The notes under the pieces were generated by a model. The model was not told the DNA's origin. It did not search any database and saw only the letters and a program-made list of their open reading frames with translations. Shown here one piece after another: positions 40,183 to 51,548 of a stretch of 64,000 bases of DNA; position 1 is the first letter of the stretch, and each line of letters begins with the position of its first letter. Origin of the DNA: Gracilaria vermiculophylla (taxonomy: Eukaryota; Rhodophyta; Florideophyceae; Gracilariales; Gracilariaceae); assembly GCA_019155205.2 (NCBI GenBank), contig JAHNZQ020000049.1, positions 1,201,155 through 1,265,154 of the forward strand, in the 5' to 3' direction. Position numbers and translations under genes: made by a program.

Positions 40183-40282
40183 TGTAGTACAGTGGATCTT
40201 AAGGTGATATTGCGGAGAGGTTTTATGGCGTCAAATTCCTAAGGAACGCTCGTATTTTATTAACTGAGCCATGTGGTACATA

Positions 40283-41559
40283 CAGTGCGTTTCAAAAACA
40301 TATTACCCCGCAAAAGTGCGCCAAAACTGTACTGTAGACTAGATTTTGCACATAGTCTGTGTAGAATCGTTTCAAAAAGATAGGTACATCGTCTTCTTTC
40401 TAGTATGAATGGTTCGAGGTCAGCCACTTTCCAAGCAAGAACAGCTTCAAATCGTAAAGTTAAACACCGAGAGACATTCCAAAAGTGCTATCGCTAAAAC
40501 TTTAAAGCGTTTTAGGTTCACAATCGCTACTTTTCTCAAAACTCCTACTCTTTATGAATTAAAACGATCTCCGGAACGCTCGAAGAAGCTCAGCCCAACA
40601 GATGAAAGAAGATTTAAAAGGTAGTTGTGCAAAGGAGAATTTTTGTGTAAAAAGAAATGTAGAGATTCTCAATCTCAGCGTTTCTAAATCAACTGTTTGC
40701 AGGCAGATAAACAGCACATATTTATTGAAATATAAAAAAATGAAAAAAAAAATCTTTCTCCAAGACCATCACAAGCACAGGAGAGTTAACTGGTGTTCTG
40801 AAAAAGCCTACTGGAAAAAGGAATGAAAAAATAATATTTATACTGGTGAAAAAAAGTTCAATTTGGACGGACCAGATTGCTACAAATTTTATTGGCACGA
40901 TCTTCGTTAGGAACATCCAAAGTTTTATACCTGGCATTCAGGTGGAGGCTCTGTAATGGTTTGGGCGTGCATTTATAAGAAAGGTCTAACGAAAATTGCT
41001 TTTCTTGAAACAAACATGAATGCGGAAAATATCAAGAAGTTCTTTACAATTATTTGCTTCCGTTTTGTTTATGTTTTCATGAATAAAATTTCATTTTTCA
41101 ACGAAATAATTCGCCTGTACACACTTCATCTTTAATTAAAGATTAGCTACAGGAGTCTGAGGTATCCGGTTAAGAGTGGCCGGCGCGCTCATCAGATTTG
41201 ATCTCAATTCAAAACGTTCGGGAACTGCTGTCGAGGATGGTTTATGCGCATAAAAGGCAAATTAAGATAGTTTTTGAACTCTAAAACTGTATTAAACATT
41301 GCTGGAAATCTATAACAATTTCAAGTGTAGAAAAGTACATCCTTTCAATGCCAAAACGTTGCATAAGCGTAATGCAGGAAAAAAGTGCAAAATAACTATT
41401 GAGCGTCGCGCAGTAAAGATTTGTAATTGATGATCATATGTTTTTGAAACGGTTTTTTGACTTTCTTTTTTCTGAAACATATTTTTGTAGGCGTACAGTA
41501 TACATTTCGTAGATTTTTTTGAGATTTCACAGCATGTCGTATGTTTTTAAAACAGTCTG
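40283..41559 (+). mobile_element. Tc1/mariner-type transposon, copy A, 1277 bp, nested in the LTR
   Basis: Flanked by TA on both sides. Ends are imperfect inverted repeats: CAGTGCGTTTCAAAAACATA on the left, TATGTTTTTAAAACAGTCTG on the right. A second pair of related repeats lies inside (GTTTCAAAAAGATAGGTAC near 40370; CATATGTTTTTGAAACGG near 41437), an IR/DR arrangement. Confidence 0.93.
40409..41440 (+). pseudogene. Tc1-like transposase, broken
   Basis: The N-terminal helix-turn-helix starts at ATG 40409 (MVRGQPLSKQEQLQIVKLN...SAIAKTLKRFR). Later frames give KKFNLDGPDCYKFYWHDL, GGGSVMVWACIYKKGLTKIA and a degraded SPDLNPIEN region (SSDLISIQNV), the classic landmarks of Tc1 DD34D/E enzymes. 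Several stops and frame changes separate these parts, so the element cannot make its own enzyme. Confidence 0.88.
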
Positions 41560-42389
41560 TAATTCGGCCCGCGTGCGCTACAGTATCTTTAAGGGACGGT
41601 AGAATTTATATTTATTTAAGTTAATTTGTGTGGGTAATTCCTACTGTAGTGAGACCTGCCGAGGTGGGGTCCTGGCTTGATACTTAATCTACCGGTCGAG
41701 TTTCACCTCTGGGGAAGTAAATTTAGCGCGCTTGAGTCTTCATCTACTTTTCCGGTGCGGGACTCTCGTCGATCATTCTAAGGTTTCTATGCCGCAGATC
41801 CCCAGGTCGCCTCGTAGCAGAGCCTGTAGAAGCATTTTCCACCCAGTGGACCTCCCCCTCTGCTTGATGTTTGAGGATCCCTTTTTAAGAATTCCCCCGG
41901 CTCGCGACATCGATTACCGGAGACCACCTTTTGGAACTCGCACCTTTGGAGTCAACGAAACCTCCTAACGGACATTGTGCTCTACTACCTTGAAAGGAGA
42001 ACTGACAGTACCACAACTGGTCTCCCGACTTAGAAGGTCAGTTTCCTAAATAAATCGCAAAAGTCACGATAGAACAGTGTTTCTAGTTTGCAACAGTCGA
42101 AACCCCACAGTGGAATTCTTCCGTAAGAGAATACGGAAGTGGAAGGAAATCACCCCCCACCTACTCCTCTATAGACCCCTCAGAACCCCCAATGGAAACC
42201 CCTCTACAGGATCCTCAACCAACCGAGTCCGTTGGTGGGCGCAGCACGCGCAGCACTCCCCAGGAGACGGCCGCCAGACTGGAGGACCCTGAAAGTCTCC
42301 TTACGAATCCTGGCTCCTCTGTGGAGCGTTTCAGGAATCGTCTTAGCAGAGCGCACGATCGGAGGCAGGCGTAATCCCCCGCGACACCT

Positions 42390-43972
42390 ATGGAGAACGC
42401 TGACGTGGAGATAGAAGAACCGCACACGGCATCTAAGCCACCACCTCCGGAGCTGCAGGGACATAAACACCCGAAGGCTGACTCCCCCCTGGAGTTCCTG
42501 GCTTCGCGCCCTACGCATTGGCTCTCACAGAAGCTGATCGAAAGAATACCAGCAGGTGTTGAAGCACACTTCGGAGCGCGCCGCCACGTCTTTGTGCAGG
42601 AAATCGCAACGGAGATTGCTCACCGAGCTGTGGATGCTTTGCTGGACTCCGACCGTTGCCTAGAGGTGATCTTAGATGTCATTCGTGGGGAGGTTTGTTC
42701 CCAAACCGCGCAGCTGCTCCCCGTGGCGGCGTTTCAAAGTCATTCTTCCGTACAGGAGAGGTTCCTTCTATCAACATCTAAGGTGACCCCGGGCAGAGAA
42801 GGACAGGATACTGCCACCCCCAACGCCAGAGGAGGAAAAAATACTGCCGTAGGGAAACGGGACCACCTCAGTAATCTTGCTATGCACCGTCTGGAATTCA
42901 CGCCCCGCGGATGAGGACGGGATACCGGTAGCGAAGAAATTCACCCAAGGAGAGAAGGACAAGATACGTCTCGGGTGAATAGCGATAACAAGGGTATCGT
43001 CAGTCACCCAAACCATCTAAAGGAATTACACCAAAAAAACAGAGGGAGAAAAGAAGAGAGCGAGATACCGATTCAGAGAGAATCTCATACTCCGAATCCG
43101 TGAACAGCTCCAGCTCAGAGGACAGCACACCTCCCAAGGAGAAAAGCAGAAGAGTCAGGAAGGTAGTCCCGCTTAACGACCTCTTCGCCAAAGTGGTGGA
43201 TTATGACACCTACAGGTTGAATGATCGCTGCACTCTTTACAACGCGTCCGTCGCTAAACGATTCACGAAGATCCATCGCCGCATGGATATTCAGATGAAA
43301 AAGCACTCCTTCTCAGGTGAAGACCCCATCTCGGTGTTGAACTTTCTCACACGCTTCCGTTCAGCGTGTCATACCAATGGTGTCCATGAAGGTGCCGCCG
43401 TATGGTGCTTTTAGTTCTACCTCACGGGCCAAGCGCACTTGGTGGTGTAGCCACGCCTTACGGCGAAGAGCACTGATGTGGATGACCCTGGAACGGAGAT
43501 CTTGACGACGTATTCTGAGGTGGTGAATTTCCTTCTCAAAAGATACGCAACGGACGAGGTCATAGCCGATGCTGACGCTGAAGTCACCTCCTGTAGGCAG
43601 AACACGGCAATGACCGAGACGGACTTCTAGCAAAAGCTGTGGATGAAGACCCTACAGTGTGGGGACGTGAAATCCGAACGGCGGTTGAAGTCGTTGTTTA
43701 TCGAGGGACTCCTTCCCTCGATCCGCGCCAGGGTGCGTAATCATCTGCCAACGCACGCAAAGACCACCTATATAGAGCCAGCACGTTTCACGGAGTCCTA
43801 TGGGGATACCCACCGTGACGCTCATCGCAGCCACACTTCAATTTCGGACAAACCGAGAGCCTCACGAAACCGTCGGGCATCCGCTCTGGCGTTGGATTCT
43901 AGCACCTCAGAGGAGGTCGACCAGCTCACGCTCATGGGAGAGGAAGAGGCCCTTGCCTTCACATACGCCTAA
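42390..43972 (+). pseudogene. Gypsy gag, broken
   Basis: An ATG at 42390 opens 174 codons of charged, Pro-rich sequence. A further stretch at about 43100-43414 reads FSGEDPISVLNFLTRFRSAC, EGAA, then continues past stops as LTGQAH and FLLKRYATDE, the pattern of the retrotransposon gag (capsid) domain. A third part (43643-43972) includes FIEGLLPSIRARVRNHL. Stops at about 43412 and 43628 and frame changes break it. A Cys-poor relic at 44030-44110 (YRC...SCRIC) may be the remains of a zinc knuckle. Confidence 0.75.
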
Positions 43973-44502
43973 TCTCAGGAAGCGCCGTTTAGAACGAGGA
44001 CACCCTCGTCTCCTACTTCGTACGCCGCGGAAGAATCTTACAGGTGTGACCGATCCGCAAACACTCGAGGCTACCCACCGTCTTGCAGGATTTGCCTGTC
44101 TCGAGAGCCAGGAGAGCCAGTACACAGTACTACTCTTACCCCGGCAATGAGGGCCGTCATTCCGCAGGAACGGGAGAAGAACTTCCAGAACCTCAAGTAC
44201 AGACCAATGGAGAGCGGAAGGTATCGAACCGCGTATCGAGACATCCGCTCTCCTCAAGGAAACTACGGTTATTGCGCTCCACTGCGAGTGCAGCCTGTCC
44301 CACTTCCACTCGCACCGTCAGCGCGGGGATCAGTATCCAAACAGTTTGCACCTCAGGAGTACACGGCACATCTCGATGAGCAACCGCAGCAGCCATTTCC
44401 TACTGGAACTCACCCCCCCTCCAACTAGGAAAACCCTCAGGACCACGCGTTGAGGCTCCGCGTGGCTCGTTTCTATCGAGCCTCAGCTCCACGGAGGTCG
44501 CT

Positions 44503-44790
44503 TTGAGGCAAAGAGGAGACGCCGTCCGCTCCGTAGACGCAGAATCAGCGGGCCTTTCAATCCTGTTGGACTCATTTGACGCCTTTGAGAATTCTGTTTG
44601 TACGCTCCGCCGTGAGAATTACAAAGTGTTCGCCTCTACCGGATGTTCCCCGCTCGCTTCCATCACGGTGCGCGCTGTCCTCGACACCGGAGCTGGCCCT
44701 AATCAGGTGCACGCGGACGTGCTCACACGATCTGCTCTCGGCTCCTTGAGGACGGCCAAGCTCTCTACGGTGCGCGATGCGTCGCGTTGA
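44503..44790 (+). pseudogene. Gypsy aspartic protease remnant
   Basis: The frame contains VRAVLDTGAGPNQVHADVL, holding the retropepsin active-site DTGA signature at about 44682-44693. The surrounding 95 codons are open but run into a stop at about 44788; the following frame (44800-45000) reads like the rest of the protease fold (FILGTSFVYRY). The element is non-functional as a whole. Confidence 0.8.
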
Positions 44791-45112
44791 GCACTGAACA
44801 TGCTCGGCGCACTACCCCTGTATCTCCGGCAGGGCTCCTTACAGGTGAAGGTGTGGCTCCTCGTGGCAACCAAGTTGGCCGCACAATTCATATTGGGCAC
44901 TTCCTTTGTGTATCGGTATATACGTGCGATATACCCACGCCTGCGGAAGGGGACGTTTCATGACGGCGCCCCTGCAGGTATCGTGTCTCCATCTCCGTGA
45001 CCGGACGCCAACGCGCGTCACGGGGGTAATCTTCCAAAAAAGACGCAGTCGAATGAGGTGGGGGTGGTGAAGAGTACCGAAATACCCCACGGGAAGTCAG
45101 GCCAAATTCTGG

Positions 45113-46860
45113 GTGCAAACCGCTGCATTTGGCCTTTCTTTCCTACAGGAGAGTCCCCAACTCACGACGAAGCAGCACTCCATGATGGCGCACGGTGTTA
45201 TGGAAATAATACCTAACATTCCCTTAAGGGTGGTGTTCGCCAACCTGAAGCAGTTGCCGTTACGACTCCAGAATGGAACTGTTGTCGGCTTGGCACTACC
45301 CATCCCTGCAGAACTGGCTCATCTATCTCGTGTGGAAGGCCTCGTGGACCGCGATGCATTCGCCACCATGGAGGCTGAAGCGACTTCAACGGCTCCGGAG
45401 GGAGAGAATCCTGCCACCTGGAAGGAGAAGCTCCAAATTGGCTACGATTTCGAAGGGTATCACCATAGGAAAGTGGAGATGCTGTCCGCCTTTGAGGACA
45501 TGTGCTCTGGTCACCTGGGGCAGGTCAGCCTGGCTAAGCACAGGACCCAGTTCACACCTAATGCGAAACCGGTTCATCAACTACCGAAGAGCGCCGAACG
45601 CCATGCGCTCGATTTTGAACGCGATGAGGTCCACCGGATACTGGAGAAGGGCGCTATCGAGCCTTCCAATTCCAAACGGGCCTCCCCGGTGGTGTTTTTG
45701 AAGAAGAAATATGGCTCCTTGAGGTTCTGTATTGAGTATAGACGCCCTGACGAGGTGCCAGTACGCGATTCGTACCCGATAACCCGTATGGATGAATGTA
45801 TCGACTCCTTAGGTGATGCGTCTGTTTTTTCCACGCTGGATACCAATAGCGGCTCCTGGCAGATTGAGATGGACGACTCCGATAAAGACAAGACCACGTT
45901 CACCTCGCGCTGTGGGATTTTCAGATTCCTAAGAATGCCATTTGGATCGAAGAATGCACCCGCTATGTCCCAACGAGCGGTGGACATAATCCTGTCAAAT
46001 GTAAGATAGCAGTACGCCTTGGTGTAAACTGATGATGTCATCATATACTCCTATAGCGTGGAGGAGCACTTCATGCATGTGAAACACGTGATCCAACTTC
46101 TAATGGATGCCGTATTCACCTTGAAGCTGGAAAACTGTTTCTGCTTCGAGTCCTCGGTAGATTACCTGGGGCACATTGCGCTCCCGGGCGGCCTACAGGT
46201 TTACACAAAAGCTTAGGACGCCATCAAGGAAGCTCTTCCTCCCACAAACCAGACGGAACTCCGCTCCTTCCTGGGTTTGTGTAATGTCATTTGGAGGATT
46301 GAAATGAACTTCTCCCGTATCTCAGCGCGGTTAAATTGCCTATTGGAGTAAAACAAGCCGACGCAAATGGCTGTCTTGACTGACGAAGCGTTTGAAGCCT
46401 TTAACACCCTGAAGAGGAGACCCATAGAGTCACCTATCGTGGTACTTCTGAAGCGGCACATACGAAAGGTGCTGGAAACTGACGCCAGTAAATACCTGGT
46501 CGGATGTGCCCTCCATCAGGAACATCCTGAAGGTGGACTTCAACCTATCTAATACTAGACTCGCAGCCTCACACCTACGGAACGGAAATACTCTACCTCG
46601 GAGCGCGAATGTCTCGCCATCGTCTGGGTGGTGTTGCTTTAACGCCCATACGTAGAAGGCGCGGGGTTTAGGTTTAGGACGGACCACGCACTTTCAAAGT
46701 GGATATTGTCTTTGACGGATGCTTCCGGCCACTTAGAGAGGCGGAAACTACGCCTCTTGGAGTGCTAGTTTGACATCTTTCACCGCTCTGGCGGAAAACA
46801 CCAGACGGCGGACGCGCTCTGACGTTTCCTTACAGGGGACGATGATAGAGCACCTTTGGA
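45113..46860 (+). pseudogene. Gypsy reverse transcriptase and RNase H, broken
   Basis: An intact stretch at 45113-46009 carries SPVVFLKKKYGSLRFCIEYR, VFSTLDTNSGSWQIEMD and FRFLRMPFGSKNAPAMSQRA, standard RT blocks. A TAG then precedes QYALV, and the Tyr of the YxDD box is itself a stop (TAA-T-D-D VIIYS). RNase H follows with LETDASKYLVGCALHQEHP, TPTERKYSTSEREC, TDHALSKW and HRSGGKHQTADAL, with at least five further stops. Confidence 0.9.
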
Positions 46861-47047
46861 GGATAATATTCCGTGTTATGTCAAAAATAGCGCCGACAGG
46901 TAAGAAGGATTCGAAGATGAATGCGTGGAATACTGTGAAACTCAAGGCAGGTCTACTGGACTCCCCAAGGTGATGGCCTTCGTGAAAGAGGTTAAGGAAG
47001 ATATCCCCATCATCATTGCGGTATTCGTGAACTAGCAAAGTAGGGAT

Positions 47048-48060
47048 GTGTACTGCAAGGAGTGCCATGCTACTATGGGGAGTCTTATATCGTCATTTGA
47101 TGTTGACGGCCACGGCGTACTTATATGCCGCACTGCCATTGCCGGTGCTCTGCAGAAGGTGGTCCCGACGGGCCTACGGGCGATGGTGCTGTACCTATCG
47201 CACTATCCTTATTTTGTAGGGCACCCCGGTAGCTCGCGCATGTACTTAACCATGAGGAGGGAGATTTGTTGGCCGCACATGGCTATTGAGGCGCTCCATA
47301 CTGTAGCAGTTTTTCACTCGTGCACCGCCTCCTGGGGAAATGTCCGAAAACACTGGAAGCCACCAACCTTGTTCCCGCTTCTAGGATCCTTGGAGTTCGT
47401 GGCCGTGAAAATTTTGGACCCTCTCCCCAAAACGGAGCGAGAGTCACTGATCGTTTCTCAAAGATCACGTTCGCCAATCTACTCCGGAGCACCACTGCAG
47501 CAGTAATTGCCGACTCCTTCCTGGAGCACTGTGCTTACCCATACGGGATACCGTTGTACCTCCTCACAGAAAACGGGCCCCAGCTCGTGGAGAAGCTATT
47601 CAGCGCCGTCTCCGGAATGCTGGGGGTAAAACAATTGTTTACGACTGCCCATCACCTCCGGACCAGCGTACAAGAGGAGAGGTTTAACAAGACCATCACC
47701 TCAAGTCTAAAGCACTACGTCGCGAACCACCATAAGGATTGGGACGCATATGTGGATACTCTCACGTATGCATACAACCTGCAGGTGCAACGCTCAACGG
47801 GGACTGCTCCTTTCAATCTGGTACTCTCGCGCATACTGCCTAGAGCCTTCATTGAGAAACATGCCACGGCGCTGCAGGCTGATGGGCCACAGATACTAAC
47901 AGCGGCGCAAGCAAAACGCTTCATTTTATGGCGGTAAGAGAACGCACTCTCCCTCGCAAAGGAGAGACTAAACGGCTGGCAGAGGAGATACAAACAGGAT
48001 TTCGACCAAAAAATGAAGGAAGGCTTTCACTTGAAGAAAGGCGACGAGGTTTTTTTCGAG
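47048..48060 (+). pseudogene. Gypsy integrase, broken
   Basis: The zinc-binding part (YPYFVGHPGSSRMYLTMRRE.CWPHM) and the DDE core (DRFSKITFANLLRSTTAAVIA; LLTENGPQL; QEERFNKTI; TLTYAYNLQVQRSTGTAPF) lie in two overlapping frames. The second catalytic Asp of the usual TDNGPQ box is Glu here. The end (FHLKKGDEVFFEKPG) matches the integrase C-terminal region. Confidence 0.88.
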
Positions 48061-48369
48061 AAACCTGGAGAGACATCCGATGAACTGACGGATGTCACGC
48101 GCCTAGTTAGCGCCAAACATCTCAGGGCCTTACAAAGTCCTGAACACCTATAGGGAAACTGTTGCCATTGAGAAACACGGGCTCCGAGACGTTGTCTTCC
48201 GTGATAGAGTGACGAAATTCCCGACGCCCAGCTCTTCAAGAATGCCCCCCACCCCATCTCAGGGAGCACGGGCAGAACTCTTCACCGGACCACCTGAAGA
48301 GTGACGACACTACTGGATACTGGAAACCTCATCACCCCTCTCGGTGAACCATGGCCGGAGGCTCCAGAC

Positions 48370-48560
48370 GCCCTCATGACTTCTGAAGGTGATATGCTCT
48401 ATGGGGTGGACCATATCGTCTCCCACCGACAAACCCCCGCAGGGATACTGTAAGGCTTCCTCCGATACAAGTAAACCTCAAAGGATGACTCGGAAGAACC
48501 TCCAGGAAACATCCCAGAGAACTTCATCAGAAGATTTCACGCCAATCTGGTGCGCACACG
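48370..48560 (+). pseudogene. chromodomain remnant at the integrase end
   Basis: Reading frame GDMLYGVDHIVSHRQTPAGI, stop, GFLRYK, stop, TSKDDSEEPPGNIPENFIRR matches a chromodomain laid out as in chromoviruses (beta strands, then the aromatic/RWKG-like and ENI motifs). Both stops lie where a residue of the FLVRYKG block is expected. In chromoviruses this domain directs integration to marked chromatin. Confidence 0.7.
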
Positions 48561-49803
48561 CCTCCCGGAATAGGCGCTTCCGTTTAGGAAAGCGGAAAAA
48601 GGCCCCCGACTGGAGTTATTTTTCGTCTTCGATATCATATCCATCCCCCACCTGGAGTTCTCTTTTTCGCCTTCAGGACGCCATTGCCCGCTTCGTGTCG
48701 TTGGGCGGGTGGGCACGGCCCATTTGTATTGCAACTACCGTTCACGGAGCTCCTGCTCCATCTTAAGGATCTTTTATTCCGCCGCAACCAGGGAATAACT
48801 CCCATCGCCAGAGTTCCTTCACCCACAGGTCACCGAATCGCGTCGTATACTCCGTTTTGGGGCGAGATTTTGCCGTGAGCACTTGGCTCTCGAGGAACTC
48901 CGACAGTATTTACTTGATGGCTGCCATCGAGGCTCGGTCTGCCCGGGCCTTATGGAATTCTAGAACCCATGCACGCGCCTCGCACGGAGCCTCACCGGAG
49001 AAGCCGAAGCAGGACGGCTCGTCAACAGGCATGCCTGCACGAACTCCTGAAAGGCAGCACCCAGAGCCGTAGAGGGTAACCCGCCCGATGGTGCACCCGA
49101 AGCGACCACCTCCGTTGGCGGAACACCAACCGCCACGAACGGAGGTGCAAATGGCGGACCGGCTGAGATAGGCGCCCCCCGAAGGGATTCTGCAGGCACC
49201 ACCGAGGAGGCAGGCAGAGCCAAGGACAGAGATGGCGACACAGGAGGTGATGGCGGTATGGGAACCGGAACGCTCAGCAGGCGAGGCTGACCAACAGGCG
49301 CAGGGACGCTCCGCAGTCAAATTTGCACCACGAAGGCCGAAGCTACCGGGACAAAAGTAATCTCATCCTCTTCCATAAAAGACAAGGCGGCCACCACGGC
49401 GGGAGGATTCGGCATTTCGGCGGGACGCGGCGTTATGATCTCAGGAGGCGTACCCATATCCTGGGACGGAGCCGGTAGCCGAGAAGGCGTGCGAGTCTCC
49501 AAGCTATCTACCAAGGGGTCATAGTCGCGGACTCGGAGTCATAGCACATGAGCAGAGTGATCTGATGCCACTTGGGGAGTGGCCACCGTTATACGCTCGA
49601 CCGGGGAGGGAGCCGCGTCCAAACGGCATTGTGGAATACGCAGAGAGGACAGACGACCGGAGGCAAGCGAGGTGTGGAGCACCATGGCTTGGAGCAAGTT
49701 TATTTTTCATGGAGGGCGGCGGAGGCGCAGAAGAGAAGATTAGGATATGATGCACCTTCACGGAAACGGGACGATTGGACGAGATGAATCTGGTTTTCCC
49801 CAA
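48537..49803 (-). pseudogene. possible antisense ORF remnant between integrase and 3' LTR
   Basis: On the minus strand, successive frames give SMKNKLAPSHG, then RLPAPSQDMGTPPEIITPRP, then a Pro/Ala-rich linker, then EFHKARADRASMAAIK, stop, ILSEFLESQVLTAKSRPK, RFGDLWVKELWRWELF and EQELRER, stop, LQYKWAVPTRP. The last part looks like a folded, charged, Trp-rich domain. The plus strand is also fairly open here, so the sense of coding is not certain. Some Gypsy lineages (for example plant Tat) carry an antisense ORF in this place. Confidence 0.35.
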
Positions 49804-50217
49804 AAGAGAATTCTCGAAGGAATCTGGGCGTCGAGTGCCGTTAGAGAGTCCGTGATCACTCCTGACTGATCTACACTCCGGCCACGGAGATCGATTGCCT
49901 GCGCCTTACACGGGACGCTCGAGTTGTGTGGAATACCAGATCACCGACTGGCACGGCAGCGCCGACGGGTTACGCCAAGCAGGAGAAGACGAGGCTGGGC
50001 CAAGAAGGGCCAGGGCCCGCAAACACCGCAAGGGATAAAACACGAGCCCGCAGTGGTATGCAGCCCAAGAGTATGGAATTATGAAGGAACGCTTGAAGAA
50101 GAGAATTTGTCACATCGCCGGAGGCCGCGCTAACATCAACACCGATAGGAGTCACCCAAGAATTGGGCTATTGGGAGATGCACGTCGTGGACGTGGTGCA
50201 ATTCAGGACAGGGAGCA

Positions 50218-50770
50218 TGTGGTACAGTGGATCCTAAGGTGGTATTGCGGAGAGGTGTTACGGCGTGATATTCCTGGCAACGGCTCATATTTTATTAACC
50301 GACCTACGTGGTACATATTTCGGCCCGCGTTTGCTACAGTACCCTTAGGGGACGGTAAAATTTATATTTCTTTTAGTTAATTTGTGTGGTTAAACACTAC
50401 AGTAGTGAGGCCCGCCGAGGCGGGCTGCCGTTTTGATACTTAAACTGCTGGTCAAGCATCACCTCTAGGGAAGTTAGCCAAGCTTACTTGAGTCTTCATC
50501 TACTTTTCGGGTTGAACACTCTCGTCGATCATCCAGAGGTTTCTAAGCCACCGATCCCCAGATCGCCTCGTAGCAGCGCCTATAGGAGCATTATCCGCCC
50601 TCAGAACCCCCCCCTCCGCATGATGTTTGCGGATCCCTTTTCAGAATTCACTCGGCTCGCGACAGCGATTACCGGACACTACCATCAAGAACTCGTGCCT
50701 TTGGAGTCAACAAAAACTCCTAACCGACTTTGTGCTCTACTACCTCGAAAGGAGAACTGACAGTACCACT
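50218..50770 (+). repeat. 3' LTR (about 553 bp)
   Basis: Aligns along its length with the left LTR: TGTGGTACAGTGGATCCTAA at the start, ...CTGACAGTACCAC at the end. It holds the uninterrupted TA target where Tc1 copy A inserted in the left LTR. Confidence 0.92.
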
Positions 50771-51045
50771 ACCAGCGTGTAACCATAGTATTGGAGCAAT
50801 TGGCCTCGTCAACTCTACGTAGCGCGACTAGAGAAACTACATCGCTCCAAAGTCGTTTTGCATCTGATATGGAGCATGAAAAGCGCTTAAAAAGATGGTC
50901 GCTTCTTTATAATCTAAGTGCACGCCCATTCATAAGCGGATTCCTCACTACTTGTGTTTGTCCCGGATTTCCGGTTTTGGCCCATTTATGAACAAGAGCA
51001 ACAGCCATTGCCGGCGAAGGTTCATGCTACACCTGTGCCCCACGG

Positions 51046-51548
51046 CCGTGTATGGAGAGCCTGTATTTTAGTAACCGAGCCATATGGGGCAAAATTCGGC
51101 CCACGTGTGCTACAGTACCGCTGAGAAACGGTAGAATTTAGATTTATTGTAGTTAATTTGTGCAGTTAATTATTATAGTAGTGAAACCTATCGAGGCTAG
51201 CTCCCGGCGTGATCCTTAAGCTGTCGGTCGAGATCCACCTCTGGAGAAGTAAAGTCAAGCACCGTAGAGTCTACGCCTATCTTTTCGGTTGGAGACTCTC
51301 GTCGAACATCCTTAAGGATTCTAAGTCGTCGATCCTCAGGTCGCCTCGTAGCAGCGCCTGTAGGGGCATTGTCCTCCCAGTGAACCTTTCCATCGGCATG
51401 GTGTTTGCCGATCCCCTTTCAAAACTCTTTCGGCTCGTTACAGCGATTATCGGAGACCACCTTAAGGAACTTGTGCCTTTGGAGTCATCAAAAACTCCTA
51501 ATGGACGTTGTGCACTACCAACTCGAACGAAGAACTGACGGTACCACA
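51046..51548 (+). repeat. related LTR fragment (third copy)
   Basis: Aligns with the LTRs above from the TATTTTAGTAACCGAGCC block to the GTACCACA end. The first part of the LTR is missing or too diverged. It is the most divergent of the plus-strand copies. Confidence 0.85.

Larger units (their letters stand above)
40183..42015 (+). repeat. 5' LTR, interrupted by a Tc1-type element
   Basis: LTR parts are 40183-40282 and 41560-42015; together they align with 50218-50770. The sequence on either side of the insertion reads GGTACA-TA ... TA-ATTCGGCCC, against GGTACATATTTCGGCCC in the right LTR. Confidence 0.92.
40183..50770 (+). mobile_element. decayed Ty3/Gypsy chromovirus-like LTR retrotransposon
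   Basis: The order is LTR, gag, protease, RT/RNase H, integrase, chromodomain, 3' region, LTR, all plus strand; this domain order defines Ty3/Gypsy. LTRs are about 553-554 bp once the nested transposon is removed from the left one; they start TGT(A/G)GTAC and end GTACCA(CA). Coding parts are broken by many stops and shifts. I could not see a target-site duplication or a convincing primer-binding site. The two LTRs differ at many positions, so the insertion is old. Confidence 0.92.
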
